A stretch of 64,000 nucleotides of DNA from Microbacterium sp. SLBN-146 (GTDB taxonomy: Bacteria; Actinomycetota; Actinomycetes; Actinomycetales; Microbacteriaceae). The notes under the pieces are model-generated. The model did not search any database and was not told where the DNA came from. It saw only the letters and a list, made by a program, of their open reading frames with translations. Of the stretch, positions 46,547 through 56,585 are shown in pieces. Position 1 is the stretch's first letter, and each line of letters opens with the position of its first letter. A program made the translations under genes and the position numbers. The stretch covers positions 2,356,001 through 2,420,000 of the forward strand of contig NZ_VFMR01000001.1 of assembly GCF_006715145.1 (NCBI RefSeq), given 5' to 3'.

Positions 46547-47833
46547 GTGGCTTCCGTCAATCCGCCGCGCGGCATGCGCGACTTCCTCCCCGCAGACAAG
46601 GCTCGGCGCGAGCGTGTCCTCGCCGTCATCCGCGAGCGCTACCGTGCCCACGGGTTCGATGAGATCGAGACTCCCGTCGTCGAGGAGTATGCGCGCCTCC
46701 ACTCCGGCATGGGCGGCGACAACGAGAAGCTGGCCTACAACGTCCTCAAACGCGGACTCGACGCCGACGCCATCCGCGCCGCGGCAGATGACCCCGCGTC
46801 CCTGACGGACCTCGGCCTCCGCTACGACCTCACGGTCCCGCTCGCCCGGTTCTACGCCTCGAATCGGGGTCAGCTGCCGACGGTCTTCCGCTCGATCCAG
46901 ATCGCTCCCGTGTGGCGTGCCGAGCGCCCGCAGAAGGGACGCTACCGGCAGTTCGTGCAGTGCGACATCGACATCATCGGTGATGGTTCGGCGCGCGCCG
47001 AAGCGGAGCTGGCGATCGCGACCCTCGACACGCTCGATGCGCTCGGACTCAGGGGCGGCAGCATCCGGATCAACGACCGGCGGGTCCTGGACGCGATGCT
47101 CGAGGGATTCGGCTTCGCGGCGGAGGAGCGCCCGGGTGTCCTCATCACGATCGACAAGCTCGACAAGGTCGGCCCGGACGGCGTCGTCGCCGAGCTGACG
47201 TCGCGCGGCGCGGATGCGGCGGCGGTGGCGGCGTTCCACACCTTCCTCACGCGCCCTCGGACGCTGGAGTATCTCCCCTACGGAGAGGGGCAGATCCGCA
47301 AGGCGCTCCCGGACGGAATCGCGGACGAGATCATCGATCACCTCGCCGGCATCGGTGCAGCGGTCGCGGCCGCCCGCGGGTCGGACGTCGACATCCCGCT
47401 CGTCTTCGACCCGTTCCTCGTCCGCGGCATGGGCTACTACACCGGCACGATCCTGGAGCTCGCGCACCCGTCGGTCGAGTACTCACTCGGCGGCGGTGGC
47501 CGCTATGACGGGATGATCGGCCGGTTCCTCGGTCAGGACGTTCCCGCCGTCGGGTTCTCGATCGGCTTCGAGCGCATCGTCGACCTCGTCGATGATTCCG
47601 CGGATGCCGCGCAACCCGCCGTCGTCCTGGTCCACGATCGCGACATGCCCGTCGGCGATCTGCTGGCGCTCAAGGCGGCGCTCGTGAGCGAGGGCTCGCG
47701 CGTGCGGCTGGAGCAGCGGACGAAGAACATCAAGGCGCTCCTGGAGCGTGCGGCATCCGACGACTACACCTCCTTCGCGACGGTGTCCGCCGGGGCGACG
47801 CGCGAGAGCATCGAGATCAAGCCCCTCGCCTGA
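46547..47833 (+). CDS. hisS: Histidyl-tRNA synthetase
   Basis: A 428-residue class II synthetase. Motif 1 region GMRDFLPADKARRERVL, motif 2 FRSIQIAPVWRAERPQKGRYRQFVQ, the His-specific RGMGYYTGTILE segment and motif 3 GGGGRYDGMIGRFLG...GFSIGFERI, then an anticodon-binding domain from about 330. GTG 46547 lies four bases after the mazG stop with GAGG upstream. This is the eukaryote-like/short form common in actinobacteria. Confidence 0.95.
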   Translation: MASVNPPRGMRDFLPADKARRERVLAVIRERYRAHGFDEIETPVVEEYARLHSGMGGDNEKLAYNVLKRGLDADAIRAAADDPASLTDLGLRYDLTVPLARFYASNRGQLPTVFRSIQIAPVWRAERPQKGRYRQFVQCDIDIIGDGSARAEAELAIATLDTLDALGLRGGSIRINDRRVLDAMLEGFGFAAEERPGVLITIDKLDKVGPDGVVAELTSRGADAAAVAAFHTFLTRPRTLEYLPYGEGQIRKALPDGIADEIIDHLAGIGAAVAAARGSDVDIPLVFDPFLVRGMGYYTGTILELAHPSVEYSLGGGGRYDGMIGRFLGQDVPAVGFSIGFERIVDLVDDSADAAQPAVVLVHDRDMPVGDLLALKAALVSEGSRVRLEQRTKNIKALLERAASDDYTSFATVSAGATRESIEIKPLA

Positions 47834-47894
47834 GCCGCGCTCGACGGCACCCGGTCGTCATCGGGCGTTCACCTCGACGTGTTCGGCTGGCATC

Positions 47895-48701
47895 ATGAGT
47901 CCGACCCGTCGGGTGAGCGTCGTCTTCGCCAGCACAGCGCTCATCGCGGCGGCAGGTGTCGCGGCATCCCGCGCCGTCCTGGCCCGGCAGGCCGCCATCG
48001 CGCGACGGCGGATCGGCAAGCCCCTCGGCGAGGTCGCCGTCGACGCCGACCGGGTTTGGCGAAAGCGCCTCGCAGGCGACCCCGTCGAACTCCTCCTGCT
48101 GGGCGATTCGATCGCGGCGGGACTCGGGGCCGAGCGGCGCAAGGACACCCTGGGGGCGAGGCTCGCGAAGGGGGTGGCCCGCGCCGTCGGGCGGCCCGTG
48201 CGGCTGACGACAGCGGCCGTCGTCGGATCTGAGTCCTCCGCCCTCGCGGGGCAGCTCGACACGATCGCCGCGGATGCTCGTCACGATGTCGCCGTCATCA
48301 TCGTGGGCGGCAATGACATCACGCACCGGATCCCCATCGCCACCTCCGTCAGGCAGCTCCACGAGACGATCGAACGGCTTCGCGGGCGGGGGACGGAGGT
48401 CGTCGTGGGGACATGCCCCGATCTCGGCGCGCTCCGTCCCGTCCCGCAGCCGCTGCGGGCTCTGAGCTCGCGGCTCTCACGTCAGCTCGCGTCCGCGCAG
48501 GCGGAAGCGGCGCGCGCCGCGGGGGCCCGTCCCGTCTCGCTCCGGCGGGCGGTGGGGCCCTTCTTCATCTCGCAGCCCGACGAGATGTTCAGCCTCGATC
48601 GATTCCACCCGTCCGCCCTCGGCTACCGCCGGACGGCGGACGCCCTCGTTCCCGCGATCGTCGACGCCCTCGAGGCGAGGTCGGCGGACGCCCGTGTGTG
48701 A
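47895..48701 (+). CDS. SGNH/GDSL-type hydrolase
   Basis: A 268-residue esterase-like protein with an N-terminal hydrophobic segment (about 8-27) that could be a signal anchor. SGNH blocks are present: block I LLLLGDSIAAGLG (Ser nucleophile), block III VGGNDITHR, and block V DRFHPSALGY (Asp-x-x-His). Members deacetylate or deacylate sugars and lipids at the cell surface; no substrate can be named. No ribosome site is clear before ATG 47895, which is the last Met before the anchor. Confidence 0.87.
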   Translation: MSPTRRVSVVFASTALIAAAGVAASRAVLARQAAIARRRIGKPLGEVAVDADRVWRKRLAGDPVELLLLGDSIAAGLGAERRKDTLGARLAKGVARAVGRPVRLTTAAVVGSESSALAGQLDTIAADARHDVAVIIVGGNDITHRIPIATSVRQLHETIERLRGRGTEVVVGTCPDLGALRPVPQPLRALSSRLSRQLASAQAEAARAAGARPVSLRRAVGPFFISQPDEMFSLDRFHPSALGYRRTADALVPAIVDALEARSADARV

Positions 48702-48778
48702 CGCGACGCGCGCCGGGGCCGACTGGTAGCGTTCCGGAATCGCGGACGATCGTCGCGCACCTTGACGAGGAGGACTGC

Positions 48779-50386
48779 ATGGCCCGGACTGACAGCGCGC
48801 CCGCTGCGAAATCGCACGCCGCACCGCGAGAGGAGTGGACAGGGCAGATCGGGTTCATCCTCTCGGCCATCGGCTCGGCGGTCGGGCTCGGCAACATCTG
48901 GAGGTTCCCCGGCGTCGCGTACGAGAACGGCGGCGGAGCCTTCCTGATCCCGTATCTCGTCGCACTCCTCACTGCCGGCATCCCGATCCTCTTCCTCGAC
49001 TACGCCATCGGCCACCGCTTCCGTGGTGCGGCCCCCACGGCCTTCCGCCGGCTGGGCGGTCGCCTCGGGCGCTGGATGGAATCGCTCGGATGGTTCCAGG
49101 CGATGATCGCCTTCGTCATCGGCCTGTACTACACCGTCGTCATCGCGTGGGCGCTGAGCTTCTTCGTCTTCTCCTTCGATCTGCGGTGGGGAGACGACCC
49201 GGCAGCGTTCTTCACGGGCGACTACCTGCAGGTGGGAGAACCCGGATTCTCTCTCGACTTCGTTCCCGGCGTCCTCATTCCGCTTGCCATCGTCTGGGTG
49301 CTCGCGATCGTCGTGCTCGCGGCGGGCGTCGCGAAGGGACTGCAGCGCACGAACGTCATCGCGCTGCCCGTGCTCCTCGTCGCCTTCACGGTCCTCGTCG
49401 TCCGGGCCCTCTTCCTGGACGGCGCCGGCGAAGGACTGACGGCACTGTTCACGCCCGAATGGTCGGCGCTCGCCGATCCGAACGTGTGGATCGCGGCGTA
49501 CGGCCAGATCTTCTTCTCCCTGTCGATCGCCTTCGGCATCATGATCACGTACGCGTCGTACCGGCGCCGCCGCTCGAATCTCACGACGCCCGGCCTCGTC
49601 GTGGCGTTCTCCAACTCGTCGTTCGAGATCCTCGCGGGCATCGGTGTCTTCGCGACGCTCGGCTTCTTCGCGTTCCAGCAGGGTGTCGCGGTGGACGAGC
49701 TCGAGGGGCTGACGGGCGTCGGGCTGTCGTTCATGACGTTCCCGGCGATCGTGTCGCAGATGCCGGGAGGCCCCATCTTCGGATGTCTCTTCTTCGGCTC
49801 CCTCGCCCTCGCCGGCTTCACGTCGCTCGTCTCGGTCCTCCAGGTCGTCTCGGCCGCCGTGCAGGAGAAGTTCGGGATCACGCGGCGCGCCGCGGCGATC
49901 GGCGTCGGGGGCGTCTCGGCCGTCCTCTCCGTCCTGATCTTCTCCACGACGACGGGACTCCTCGCTCTCGATGTCGTCGACCAGTGGGCCAACAACGTCG
50001 GCATCGTCGCATCGGCGGTCCTCACGACGGTGCTCGTCGTGTGGGTGGCGCGGAAGGGACCCGAGCTGCGGTACCACCTCAACACCCTCTCCACGTTCCG
50101 GGTGGGCAACATCTGGGTGATCCTCGTCGGCGTCCTCGGACCCGTCGTCCTCGGCTACATGCTCATCTCGAAGATCGTCTCGCTCATCGTCGAGGGGTAC
50201 GGCGGGCTCCCCGCCTGGTACCTCGGCGTCTTCGGGTGGGGCACGGTCGCGCTCCTCGTCGTGGGCGCCGTCCTCGTCACGGTCGTGCCGTGGCGTCGGT
50301 CGCCCGACGACTTCACTCCGTGGCCGCCCTATCCGCCGGCGTCCGATGAGCGCACGCCTGCTTCGCAGAAGGGAGTCCGGTCATGA
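48779..50386 (+). CDS. Neurotransmitter:sodium symporter (NSS) family transporter, MetP-like
   Basis: A 535-residue, ~11-12 TM Na+-coupled amino acid importer (SLC6/LeuT fold). TM1 is clear: GFILSAIGSAVGLGNIWRFP, followed by YENGGGAFLIPY and the TM6 region SLSIAFGIMITYASY. GAGGAGGA lies four bases before ATG 48779. Immediately downstream and overlapping by four bases is a 55-residue MetS-like subunit, the arrangement of the MetPS methionine/alanine importer of Corynebacterium glutamicum, so those substrates are a reasonable inference. Confidence 0.93.
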   Translation: MARTDSAPAAKSHAAPREEWTGQIGFILSAIGSAVGLGNIWRFPGVAYENGGGAFLIPYLVALLTAGIPILFLDYAIGHRFRGAAPTAFRRLGGRLGRWMESLGWFQAMIAFVIGLYYTVVIAWALSFFVFSFDLRWGDDPAAFFTGDYLQVGEPGFSLDFVPGVLIPLAIVWVLAIVVLAAGVAKGLQRTNVIALPVLLVAFTVLVVRALFLDGAGEGLTALFTPEWSALADPNVWIAAYGQIFFSLSIAFGIMITYASYRRRRSNLTTPGLVVAFSNSSFEILAGIGVFATLGFFAFQQGVAVDELEGLTGVGLSFMTFPAIVSQMPGGPIFGCLFFGSLALAGFTSLVSVLQVVSAAVQEKFGITRRAAAIGVGGVSAVLSVLIFSTTTGLLALDVVDQWANNVGIVASAVLTTVLVVWVARKGPELRYHLNTLSTFRVGNIWVILVGVLGPVVLGYMLISKIVSLIVEGYGGLPAWYLGVFGWGTVALLVVGAVLVTVVPWRRSPDDFTPWPPYPPASDERTPASQKGVRS

Positions 50387-50550
50387 CTCCGATCGCCATC
50401 ACATTCCTCATCCTGTCGATCCTGATCGTGTGGGGAGGCCTCGTCGCGAGCGCGATCTTCCTGCGCAGACGCCCCGAGCCCGACACGTTCCCCGAGGGTG
50501 CTGCCGACGACCATCGCGAAGACGACGCGCCCATCGAACACGACACGTGA
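50383..50550 (+). CDS. MetS-like small subunit of an NSS transporter
   Basis: A 55-residue one-TM protein: MTPIAITFLILSILIVWGGL, then VASAIFLRRRPEPDTFPEG and an acidic tail ending IEHDT. The N-terminal helix with the IVWGGLVAS segment matches the methionine/alanine importer small-subunit family. The ATG overlaps the transporter stop (ATGA, 50383-50386), indicating coupled synthesis. MetS is essential for MetP activity in C. glutamicum; here that role is inferred by similarity and position. Confidence 0.85.
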   Translation: MTPIAITFLILSILIVWGGLVASAIFLRRRPEPDTFPEGAADDHREDDAPIEHDT

Positions 50551-50559
50551 CACCGCTCA

Positions 50560-50591
50560 CCCGGTCGGTGTCGCGCTTGACGCCGACCGGG
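50560..50591 (+). terminator. Stem-loop after the NSS transporter operon
   Basis: CCCGGTCGG/CCGACCGGG with an inner GTC/GAC pairing and a six-base loop; starts ten bases after the metS-like stop. No U tract. Confidence 0.6.
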
Positions 50592-50611
50592 CGGGCTTGT
50601 TGGCTGGCTAC

Positions 50612-51280
50612 ATGACAGACCCCACCCCTGACGCGTGGCGACGCGTCGACGCTTACCTGACGTCCACTCTGGTGGGGGGAGACGACGCGCTCGTGGCCGC
50701 CGTCGCCGATCAGAACGCCGCGGGGCTCCCCGCCATCGAGGTCGCGCCCGTCAACGGCAAACTCCTCCACCTTCTGGCGCGGATGTCCGGGGCCCGACGG
50801 GTGCTCGAGATCGGCACGCTCGGGGCGTACTCCACGATCTGGATGGCGCGCGCCCTCCCCGCGGACGGTGTCGTCGTGACGATCGAGGCAGAGCCCCGCA
50901 ATGCCGAGATCGCCCGGGCCAACGTCGACAGGGCGGGCGTCGGCGAGCGCGTCGAGATCCGGCTCGGGCGGGCCGCCGAGGTCCTTCCCACGCTCGAGGG
51001 GGAGCCGCCCTTCGACCTGGTGTTCATCGACGCCGACAAGGAGTCCAACACGATCTACCTCGACTGGGCGGCGCGACTCGGCCGCTCGGGAACGGTCGTC
51101 GTCGTCGACAACATCGGTCGCGGGGGAGAGGTCGCCAATCCGGCCACCGAGCGCTCGGACGTCATCGGGGCGCAGCGCGGACTGGAACTGCTCGGCCGGG
51201 ACCCGCGATTCGAGGCCACCGCCCTCCAGACCCTCGACGCGAAAGGATGGGACGGCGTCGCCATCGCACTGGTCGTCTGA
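50612..51280 (+). CDS. Class I SAM-dependent O-methyltransferase
   Basis: A 222-residue methyltransferase of the caffeoyl-CoA/catechol O-MT type. Motif I VLEIGTLGAYSTIWMA, VVTIEAEPRNAEIARAN, metal and acceptor site FDLVFIDADKESN and VVVDNIGRGGEVAN (Asp and Asn ligands). These act on ortho-diphenols in characterised relatives; the natural substrate is unknown. ATG 50612 follows the stem-loop by 20 bases. Confidence 0.9.
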   Translation: MTDPTPDAWRRVDAYLTSTLVGGDDALVAAVADQNAAGLPAIEVAPVNGKLLHLLARMSGARRVLEIGTLGAYSTIWMARALPADGVVVTIEAEPRNAEIARANVDRAGVGERVEIRLGRAAEVLPTLEGEPPFDLVFIDADKESNTIYLDWAARLGRSGTVVVVDNIGRGGEVANPATERSDVIGAQRGLELLGRDPRFEATALQTLDAKGWDGVAIALVV

Positions 51281-51339
51281 GCGGGCGCCGCGTGTCGTCG
51301 ATCCGGATGCTGCGCCTGTGGCCGCGGCATCCGCATCAC

Positions 51340-51345
51340 TAGACT
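51340..51345 (+). promoter_or_regulatory. Candidate -10 (TAGACT) for eno
   Basis: TAGACT lies 54 bases before the eno GTG, giving a ~48-base leader with the ribosome binding site TAAGGAG. The hexamer equals that of mfd, but here the mRNA would have a leader. Confidence 0.35.
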
Positions 51346-51390
51346 CGACACGGACCGACGACGCTCCACAGATCCACCTCCACGAACTAA

Positions 51391-52680
<1,290 letters not shown>

Positions 52681-52690
52681 AAAGCACGAT

Positions 52691-52730
52691 CGAAGGGGGA
52701 GCCGTGGCCAAGACGACGGCTCCCCCTTCG
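52691..52730 (+). terminator. Perfect 15-bp hairpin enclosing the divIC-like start codon
   Basis: CGAAGGGGGAGCCGT (52691-52705) pairs with ACGGCTCCCCCTTCG (52716-52730) around a ten-base loop. It begins 11 bases after the eno stop. The divIC-like GTG (52704-52706) is at the top of the stem and its purine-rich ribosome site (52694-52701) is inside the stem, so the structure can both end eno transcription and hide the next start. Confidence 0.75.
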
Positions 52731-53234
52731 CGTGCGCGGCGGGCTCCACGCGAACGGCCCGCGCTCGACGTGCGGGAGTGGCTGGGCGGCATCCGTCTGT
52801 CTGGCTTCATGGTCATCATGCTGGGGCTCGTGGTTCTCGCGGCCTTCGTGCTGGTGCCGACGGTGGGCACCTATCTCGCGCAGCGGCAGCAGGTCGCCGC
52901 GCTCGAGCGCTCAGTGCAGCTCGGGCGTGAAGAGGTCGAGGTGCTCGAAGCGCAGCGGGAGCGCTGGAAGGACCCCGCGTACATCACGACGCAGGCTCGC
53001 GAGCGTCTTTATTACGTCAACCCCGGCGAGGTCGTCTACCTCGTCGACAACGATCTGCCGCCCGAGCAGATCCCTCAGGAGCAGGCCGCCGTCAGCGATG
53101 AGGTCGCACAGACCCGCACCGACTGGATGGCGCAATTCGTGCGCTCCCTCACCGAGGCGGGGCTCTCCGAGACCGTCACGGCTCCCACGGTCGGGGTGCC
53201 GGATCCCGCGCCGACCGACACGCCTGCCCCATGA
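52704..53234 (+). CDS. FtsB/DivIC-like septum formation initiator
   Basis: A 176-residue bitopic membrane protein. Basic cytoplasmic N-terminus (1-30), TM at about 33-57 (FMVIMLGLVVLAAFVLVP), coiled coil at about 60-97 (RQQVAALERSVQLGREEVEVLEAQRERW), then the DivIC pattern DPAYITTQARERLYYVNPGE. The C-terminal ~60 residues (Ser/Thr/Pro/Asp-rich end) are an extension. It works with FtsL/FtsQ at the division septum. The eno-divIC-DUF501 order supports the assignment. The start codon lies in a hairpin. Confidence 0.9.
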   Translation: MAKTTAPPSRARRAPRERPALDVREWLGGIRLSGFMVIMLGLVVLAAFVLVPTVGTYLAQRQQVAALERSVQLGREEVEVLEAQRERWKDPAYITTQARERLYYVNPGEVVYLVDNDLPPEQIPQEQAAVSDEVAQTRTDWMAQFVRSLTEAGLSETVTAPTVGVPDPAPTDTPAP

Positions 53235-53275
53235 CGCGGCGGGTCCGCGTCCAGCATCGCCCCGGCACACACGGG

Positions 53276-53281
53276 TAGCCT
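53276..53281 (+). promoter_or_regulatory. Candidate -10 (TAGCCT) of the DUF501 gene
   Basis: TAGCCT lies six bases before GTG 53288. GGAGG follows directly but is too close to the start to serve as a ribosome site. Confidence 0.5.
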
Positions 53282-53287
53282 GGAGGC

Positions 53288-53806
53288 GTGCCGACTCCTC
53301 CCTATGCGCCCGTGAGCGATGCCGATCTCGCTGTCATGCGCGAGCAGCTCGGACGCCCAGCGAGGGGAGTCGTGGGGATCGCGGCACGCTGTGTGTGCGG
53401 CAATCCGACGGTGGCGGCAACGGCGCCGCGGCTTCCCGACGGAACGCCGTTCCCGACCTTCTACTACCTGACCCACCCCGGCGCGACGGCGGCGATGTCG
53501 GCGCTCGAAGCCGACCAGGTGATGCGCGATCTCAACGCCGAACTCGCCGAAGACGACGATCTTCGCGCAGCGTACGCGCGTGCGCACGACGCCTACCTGA
53601 CGGACCGGGCGGCGTTCGGTGACGTCGAAGAGATCGACGGCATCTCCGCCGGTGGGATGCCGAGTCGCGTCAAGTGCCTTCATGCGGTCTTGGCGCATAC
53701 GCTCGCGGCGGGTCCCGGGGTGAACCCGATCGGCGACCGCGCACTAGCTCTGTCGACCTGGACACCCGATCGGTGCGTCTGCGCTCACCCGGGCGGCGGC
53801 GGATGA
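53288..53806 (+). CDS. DUF501 domain-containing protein
   Basis: A 172-residue DUF501 protein. Conserved features: RCVCGNPTVAATAPRLPDGTPFPTFYYLTHP, a helical middle, GISAGGMPSRVKCLHAVLAHTLAAGPGVNPIGD, and a C-terminal CVCAHP. Several Cys and His residues could bind metal. Function unknown, but the gene follows divIC across actinobacteria. Its stop overlaps the subtilase start (ATGA), so those two are coupled here. Confidence 0.92.
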   Translation: MPTPPYAPVSDADLAVMREQLGRPARGVVGIAARCVCGNPTVAATAPRLPDGTPFPTFYYLTHPGATAAMSALEADQVMRDLNAELAEDDDLRAAYARAHDAYLTDRAAFGDVEEIDGISAGGMPSRVKCLHAVLAHTLAAGPGVNPIGDRALALSTWTPDRCVCAHPGGGG

Positions 53807-55095
53807 GACGCGTCCTCGCGTGCACCGCCGTCGCCGTGCTCCTCGCGCTCGGCGGGGCGCCCGCCGCGTCGGCCGCGACGCCCGTGACGGTGCCCCAGGT
53901 CTCGGCGACGCCGCAGCCGGACGCCGTGCGCGCGGCGCAGTACTGGCTCGAGGACTACGGCATCCGTGACGCCTGGGCGACGACGCGCGGCGCCGGGGTG
54001 CGCATCGCGATCATCGACACGGGGATCGGCCGCGGACCGGCGGAGTTCGACGGTGCCGTCGTGGACGGCATCGACGTCTCGGGAGCAGGATCGTCGGACG
54101 GACGGATGCCGGTGGGAGCGGTCGACGCGAACCACGGAAGCTGGGTCGGCTCCCTTGCGGCCGCGCGTGGCACAGGCCCCGAGTCGGGCATGATCGGCGT
54201 CGCGCCCGAAGCCGAGCTGCTCTCGATCTCGGTCGGCTTCGGCTCCGCGGCATCCGTGTCGTTCGTCGAGCAGATCGCCGAAGCGATGCACTGGGCCGTC
54301 GATCACGGTGCCGATGTCATCAACCTCTCGCTGACCACCAACATCCCCGACTGGGACGAGAGCTGGGACGAAGCGTTCCAGTACGCGTTCGACAACGACG
54401 TCGTCGTCGTCGTCGCGGCGGGGAACAGGGCGAGCGGAACGACGAAGGTGGGAGCTCCCGCCACGATCCCCGGCGTCCTGACCGTCGGCGGAGTGGACCC
54501 CCAGGGGCGTGCGAGCGTCAACGCGTCGACGCAGGGCATCACGATCGGTGTCTCCGCGCCGAGCGAAGACCTCCTCGGCGTATCCGCCGACGGGCGGCTC
54601 GTGCAGTGGGACGGCACGAGCGGCGCGGCCCCCATCGTCGCGGGCATCGCGGCGCTCGTGCGGGCGGCGCATCCGGATCTCGACGCCAACAACGTCATCA
54701 ACCGCATCGTCCAGACGGCTCGTCCCGCCGGATCCTTGCAGGAGCGCGACCCCATCTACGGTTACGGTCTCGTGGATGCCGCTCGTGCCGTGACAGCAGA
54801 CGTCCCGCTCGTCTCGCAGAACCCCATGGGGAGCCTGACGGAGTGGATCCGCCTCTACCGGCGCGCCGACGCGGCGCCCGCTCCGGAGCAGACGACGAAC
54901 CCCGTAGAGATCGCGCCGCTGCCGCAGGCGGAGATGCAACCGCGCGCCGTCAGCTCGCTGCTGCCCACGCAGGACACCCTCCTCTACGGGTCGCTTCCGC
55001 TCCTCCTGGTCACGGGCACCGCTATACTGGGGGCGCTCGGCGTCACTGCAGCTGTCCGACGCATCCGATCGGCGTCCCGCGCGCCGAGCCGCTGA
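53803..55095 (+). CDS. Subtilisin-like (S8) serine protease, membrane-anchored
   Basis: A 430-residue exported protease. A signal peptide (1-25, ending ASA-A) precedes the S8 catalytic domain: Asp72 in AIIDTGIG, His111 in NHGSWVGSLAA, oxyanion Asn208 in VAAGN and Ser273 in GTSGAAP. The C-terminus has a linker and a TM helix (about 393-417) followed by basic residues, so it resembles mycosins (MycP) of type VII secretion, but no ESX gene is nearby. Substrate unknown. Start ATG overlaps the DUF501 stop. Confidence 0.9.
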   Translation: MRRVLACTAVAVLLALGGAPAASAATPVTVPQVSATPQPDAVRAAQYWLEDYGIRDAWATTRGAGVRIAIIDTGIGRGPAEFDGAVVDGIDVSGAGSSDGRMPVGAVDANHGSWVGSLAAARGTGPESGMIGVAPEAELLSISVGFGSAASVSFVEQIAEAMHWAVDHGADVINLSLTTNIPDWDESWDEAFQYAFDNDVVVVVAAGNRASGTTKVGAPATIPGVLTVGGVDPQGRASVNASTQGITIGVSAPSEDLLGVSADGRLVQWDGTSGAAPIVAGIAALVRAAHPDLDANNVINRIVQTARPAGSLQERDPIYGYGLVDAARAVTADVPLVSQNPMGSLTEWIRLYRRADAAPAPEQTTNPVEIAPLPQAEMQPRAVSSLLPTQDTLLYGSLPLLLVTGTAILGALGVTAAVRRIRSASRAPSR

Positions 55096-55114
55096 CACAG
55101 GAGAACTCCCCGCC

Positions 55115-56548
55115 GTGACCAACACCGTGCCCAAGATCCTCATCGTCGGTGGCGGATACGCAGGCTTCTACACCGCCTGGAAGCTCGAGAAGCTTCTCCG
55201 CAAGGGCGAAGCAGAAGTGACGATCGTCGATCCGCTGCCCTACATGACCTACCAGCCCTTCCTCCCCGAGGTCGCGGCGGGGTCGATCGAAGCGCGCCAC
55301 TCGGTGGTCGCCCTTCGTCGCCACCTCCACAAGACGACGGTCGTCGCGGCGAAGGTGACGGGTATCAACCACGCCGGCAAGGTCGCGACCATCACCCCGA
55401 TCGCCGGCGAGCCGTACGAATTCGCGTACGACCAGATCGTCGTGACAGCGGGCGCGGTGTCGCGCACCTTCCCGATCCCGGGTATCGCCGACAATGCGAT
55501 CGGCCTCAAGACCATCGAGGAAGCCGTCGCGATCCGCGACCGCCTCATGTCCAACTTCGACAAGGCGTCCGTACTGCCCCCCGGACCCGAGCGCGATCGG
55601 CTCCTGACCGTTGTCGTCGTCGGTGGAGGGTTCGCCGGCATCGAGGTGTTCGCCGAGTTGCGCTCGCTCGCGTCCTCGCTCATCAAGAGCTACCCGCAGG
55701 TGACTTTCGAGGACACCCACTTCCACCTGGTGGAAGCGATGGGGCGCATCATGCCCGAGGTGTCGCTCAAGACCAGCGAATGGGTTCTCTCGAACCTCGC
55801 CAAGCGCGGTGCGTTCGTGCACCTCGACACGCAGGTGACAGGTGCCATCGACGGCAATATCGAGCTGTCGACGGGCGAGACGATCCCGTCCGACTTGATC
55901 ATCTGGACAGCGGGCGTCATGGCCAACCCCACGGTCGTCCGTGGCGGCGACCTGCCGGTCGAGGAGCGCGGTCGGATCCGCACGCGCGCTGATCTGCGCG
56001 TCGGCACGGAAGAGGAGTTCGTCGAGGGCGCGTGGGCGGCCGGTGACGTCTCTGCTGTTCCCGACCTCTCCGGCGGCGGTGTCGGCGGCTACTGCGTCCC
56101 CAACGCCCAGCACGCCGTCCGTCAGGCGAAGCTGCTCGCGAAGAACCTCGTCGCGGTCCTCCGCGGAGAGCTCCCGCGCGAGTACAACCACAAGAACCTC
56201 GGCGCTGTCGCAGGGCTCGGCATCGGCGTCGGCGTGTTCCAGTCCGGCAAGCTCGCCATCAAGGGCCCCCTCGCGTGGATCGCGCACCGCGGCTACCACG
56301 GGCTGGCCATGCCGTCGTGGGAGCGCAAGTTCCGCGTCGTCGGCGGCTGGTGGAACAACTTCTGGCTCGGCCGCGATCTCGTCAACCTCGAGACCGTCCA
56401 GAACCCGCGCTACGTGTTCGAGGAGTTCGCGGCGCGTCCGCGTCCGCCGCAGCCGGCGGTGACTCCGCCCGCGGAGCCGCGTGACGCCGGCAAGCGCGCC
56501 GACGAGAAGGAGACCGTCGAGGCGGAGAAGGCGTCCGCCTCGCGCTGA
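55115..56548 (+). CDS. ndh: Type II NADH dehydrogenase
   Basis: A 477-residue peripheral membrane flavoprotein that oxidises NADH and reduces menaquinone without pumping protons. FAD loop ILIVGGGYAGFYTAW (about 8-22), NAD loop VVVVGGGFAGIEVFAEL (about 165-181), DLIIWTAGVMANP, the WAAGDVSAVPD FAD motif and a C-terminal amphipathic membrane-binding region. The tail after PRYVFEEF is Pro/Glu/Lys-rich. CAGGAG lies nine bases before GTG 55115. Confidence 0.94.
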   Translation: MTNTVPKILIVGGGYAGFYTAWKLEKLLRKGEAEVTIVDPLPYMTYQPFLPEVAAGSIEARHSVVALRRHLHKTTVVAAKVTGINHAGKVATITPIAGEPYEFAYDQIVVTAGAVSRTFPIPGIADNAIGLKTIEEAVAIRDRLMSNFDKASVLPPGPERDRLLTVVVVGGGFAGIEVFAELRSLASSLIKSYPQVTFEDTHFHLVEAMGRIMPEVSLKTSEWVLSNLAKRGAFVHLDTQVTGAIDGNIELSTGETIPSDLIIWTAGVMANPTVVRGGDLPVEERGRIRTRADLRVGTEEEFVEGAWAAGDVSAVPDLSGGGVGGYCVPNAQHAVRQAKLLAKNLVAVLRGELPREYNHKNLGAVAGLGIGVGVFQSGKLAIKGPLAWIAHRGYHGLAMPSWERKFRVVGGWWNNFWLGRDLVNLETVQNPRYVFEEFAARPRPPQPAVTPPAEPRDAGKRADEKETVEAEKASASR

Positions 56549-56585
56549 CCGGTAGCGTGGGACCGCGTTCAGCTCTCACGGACGC

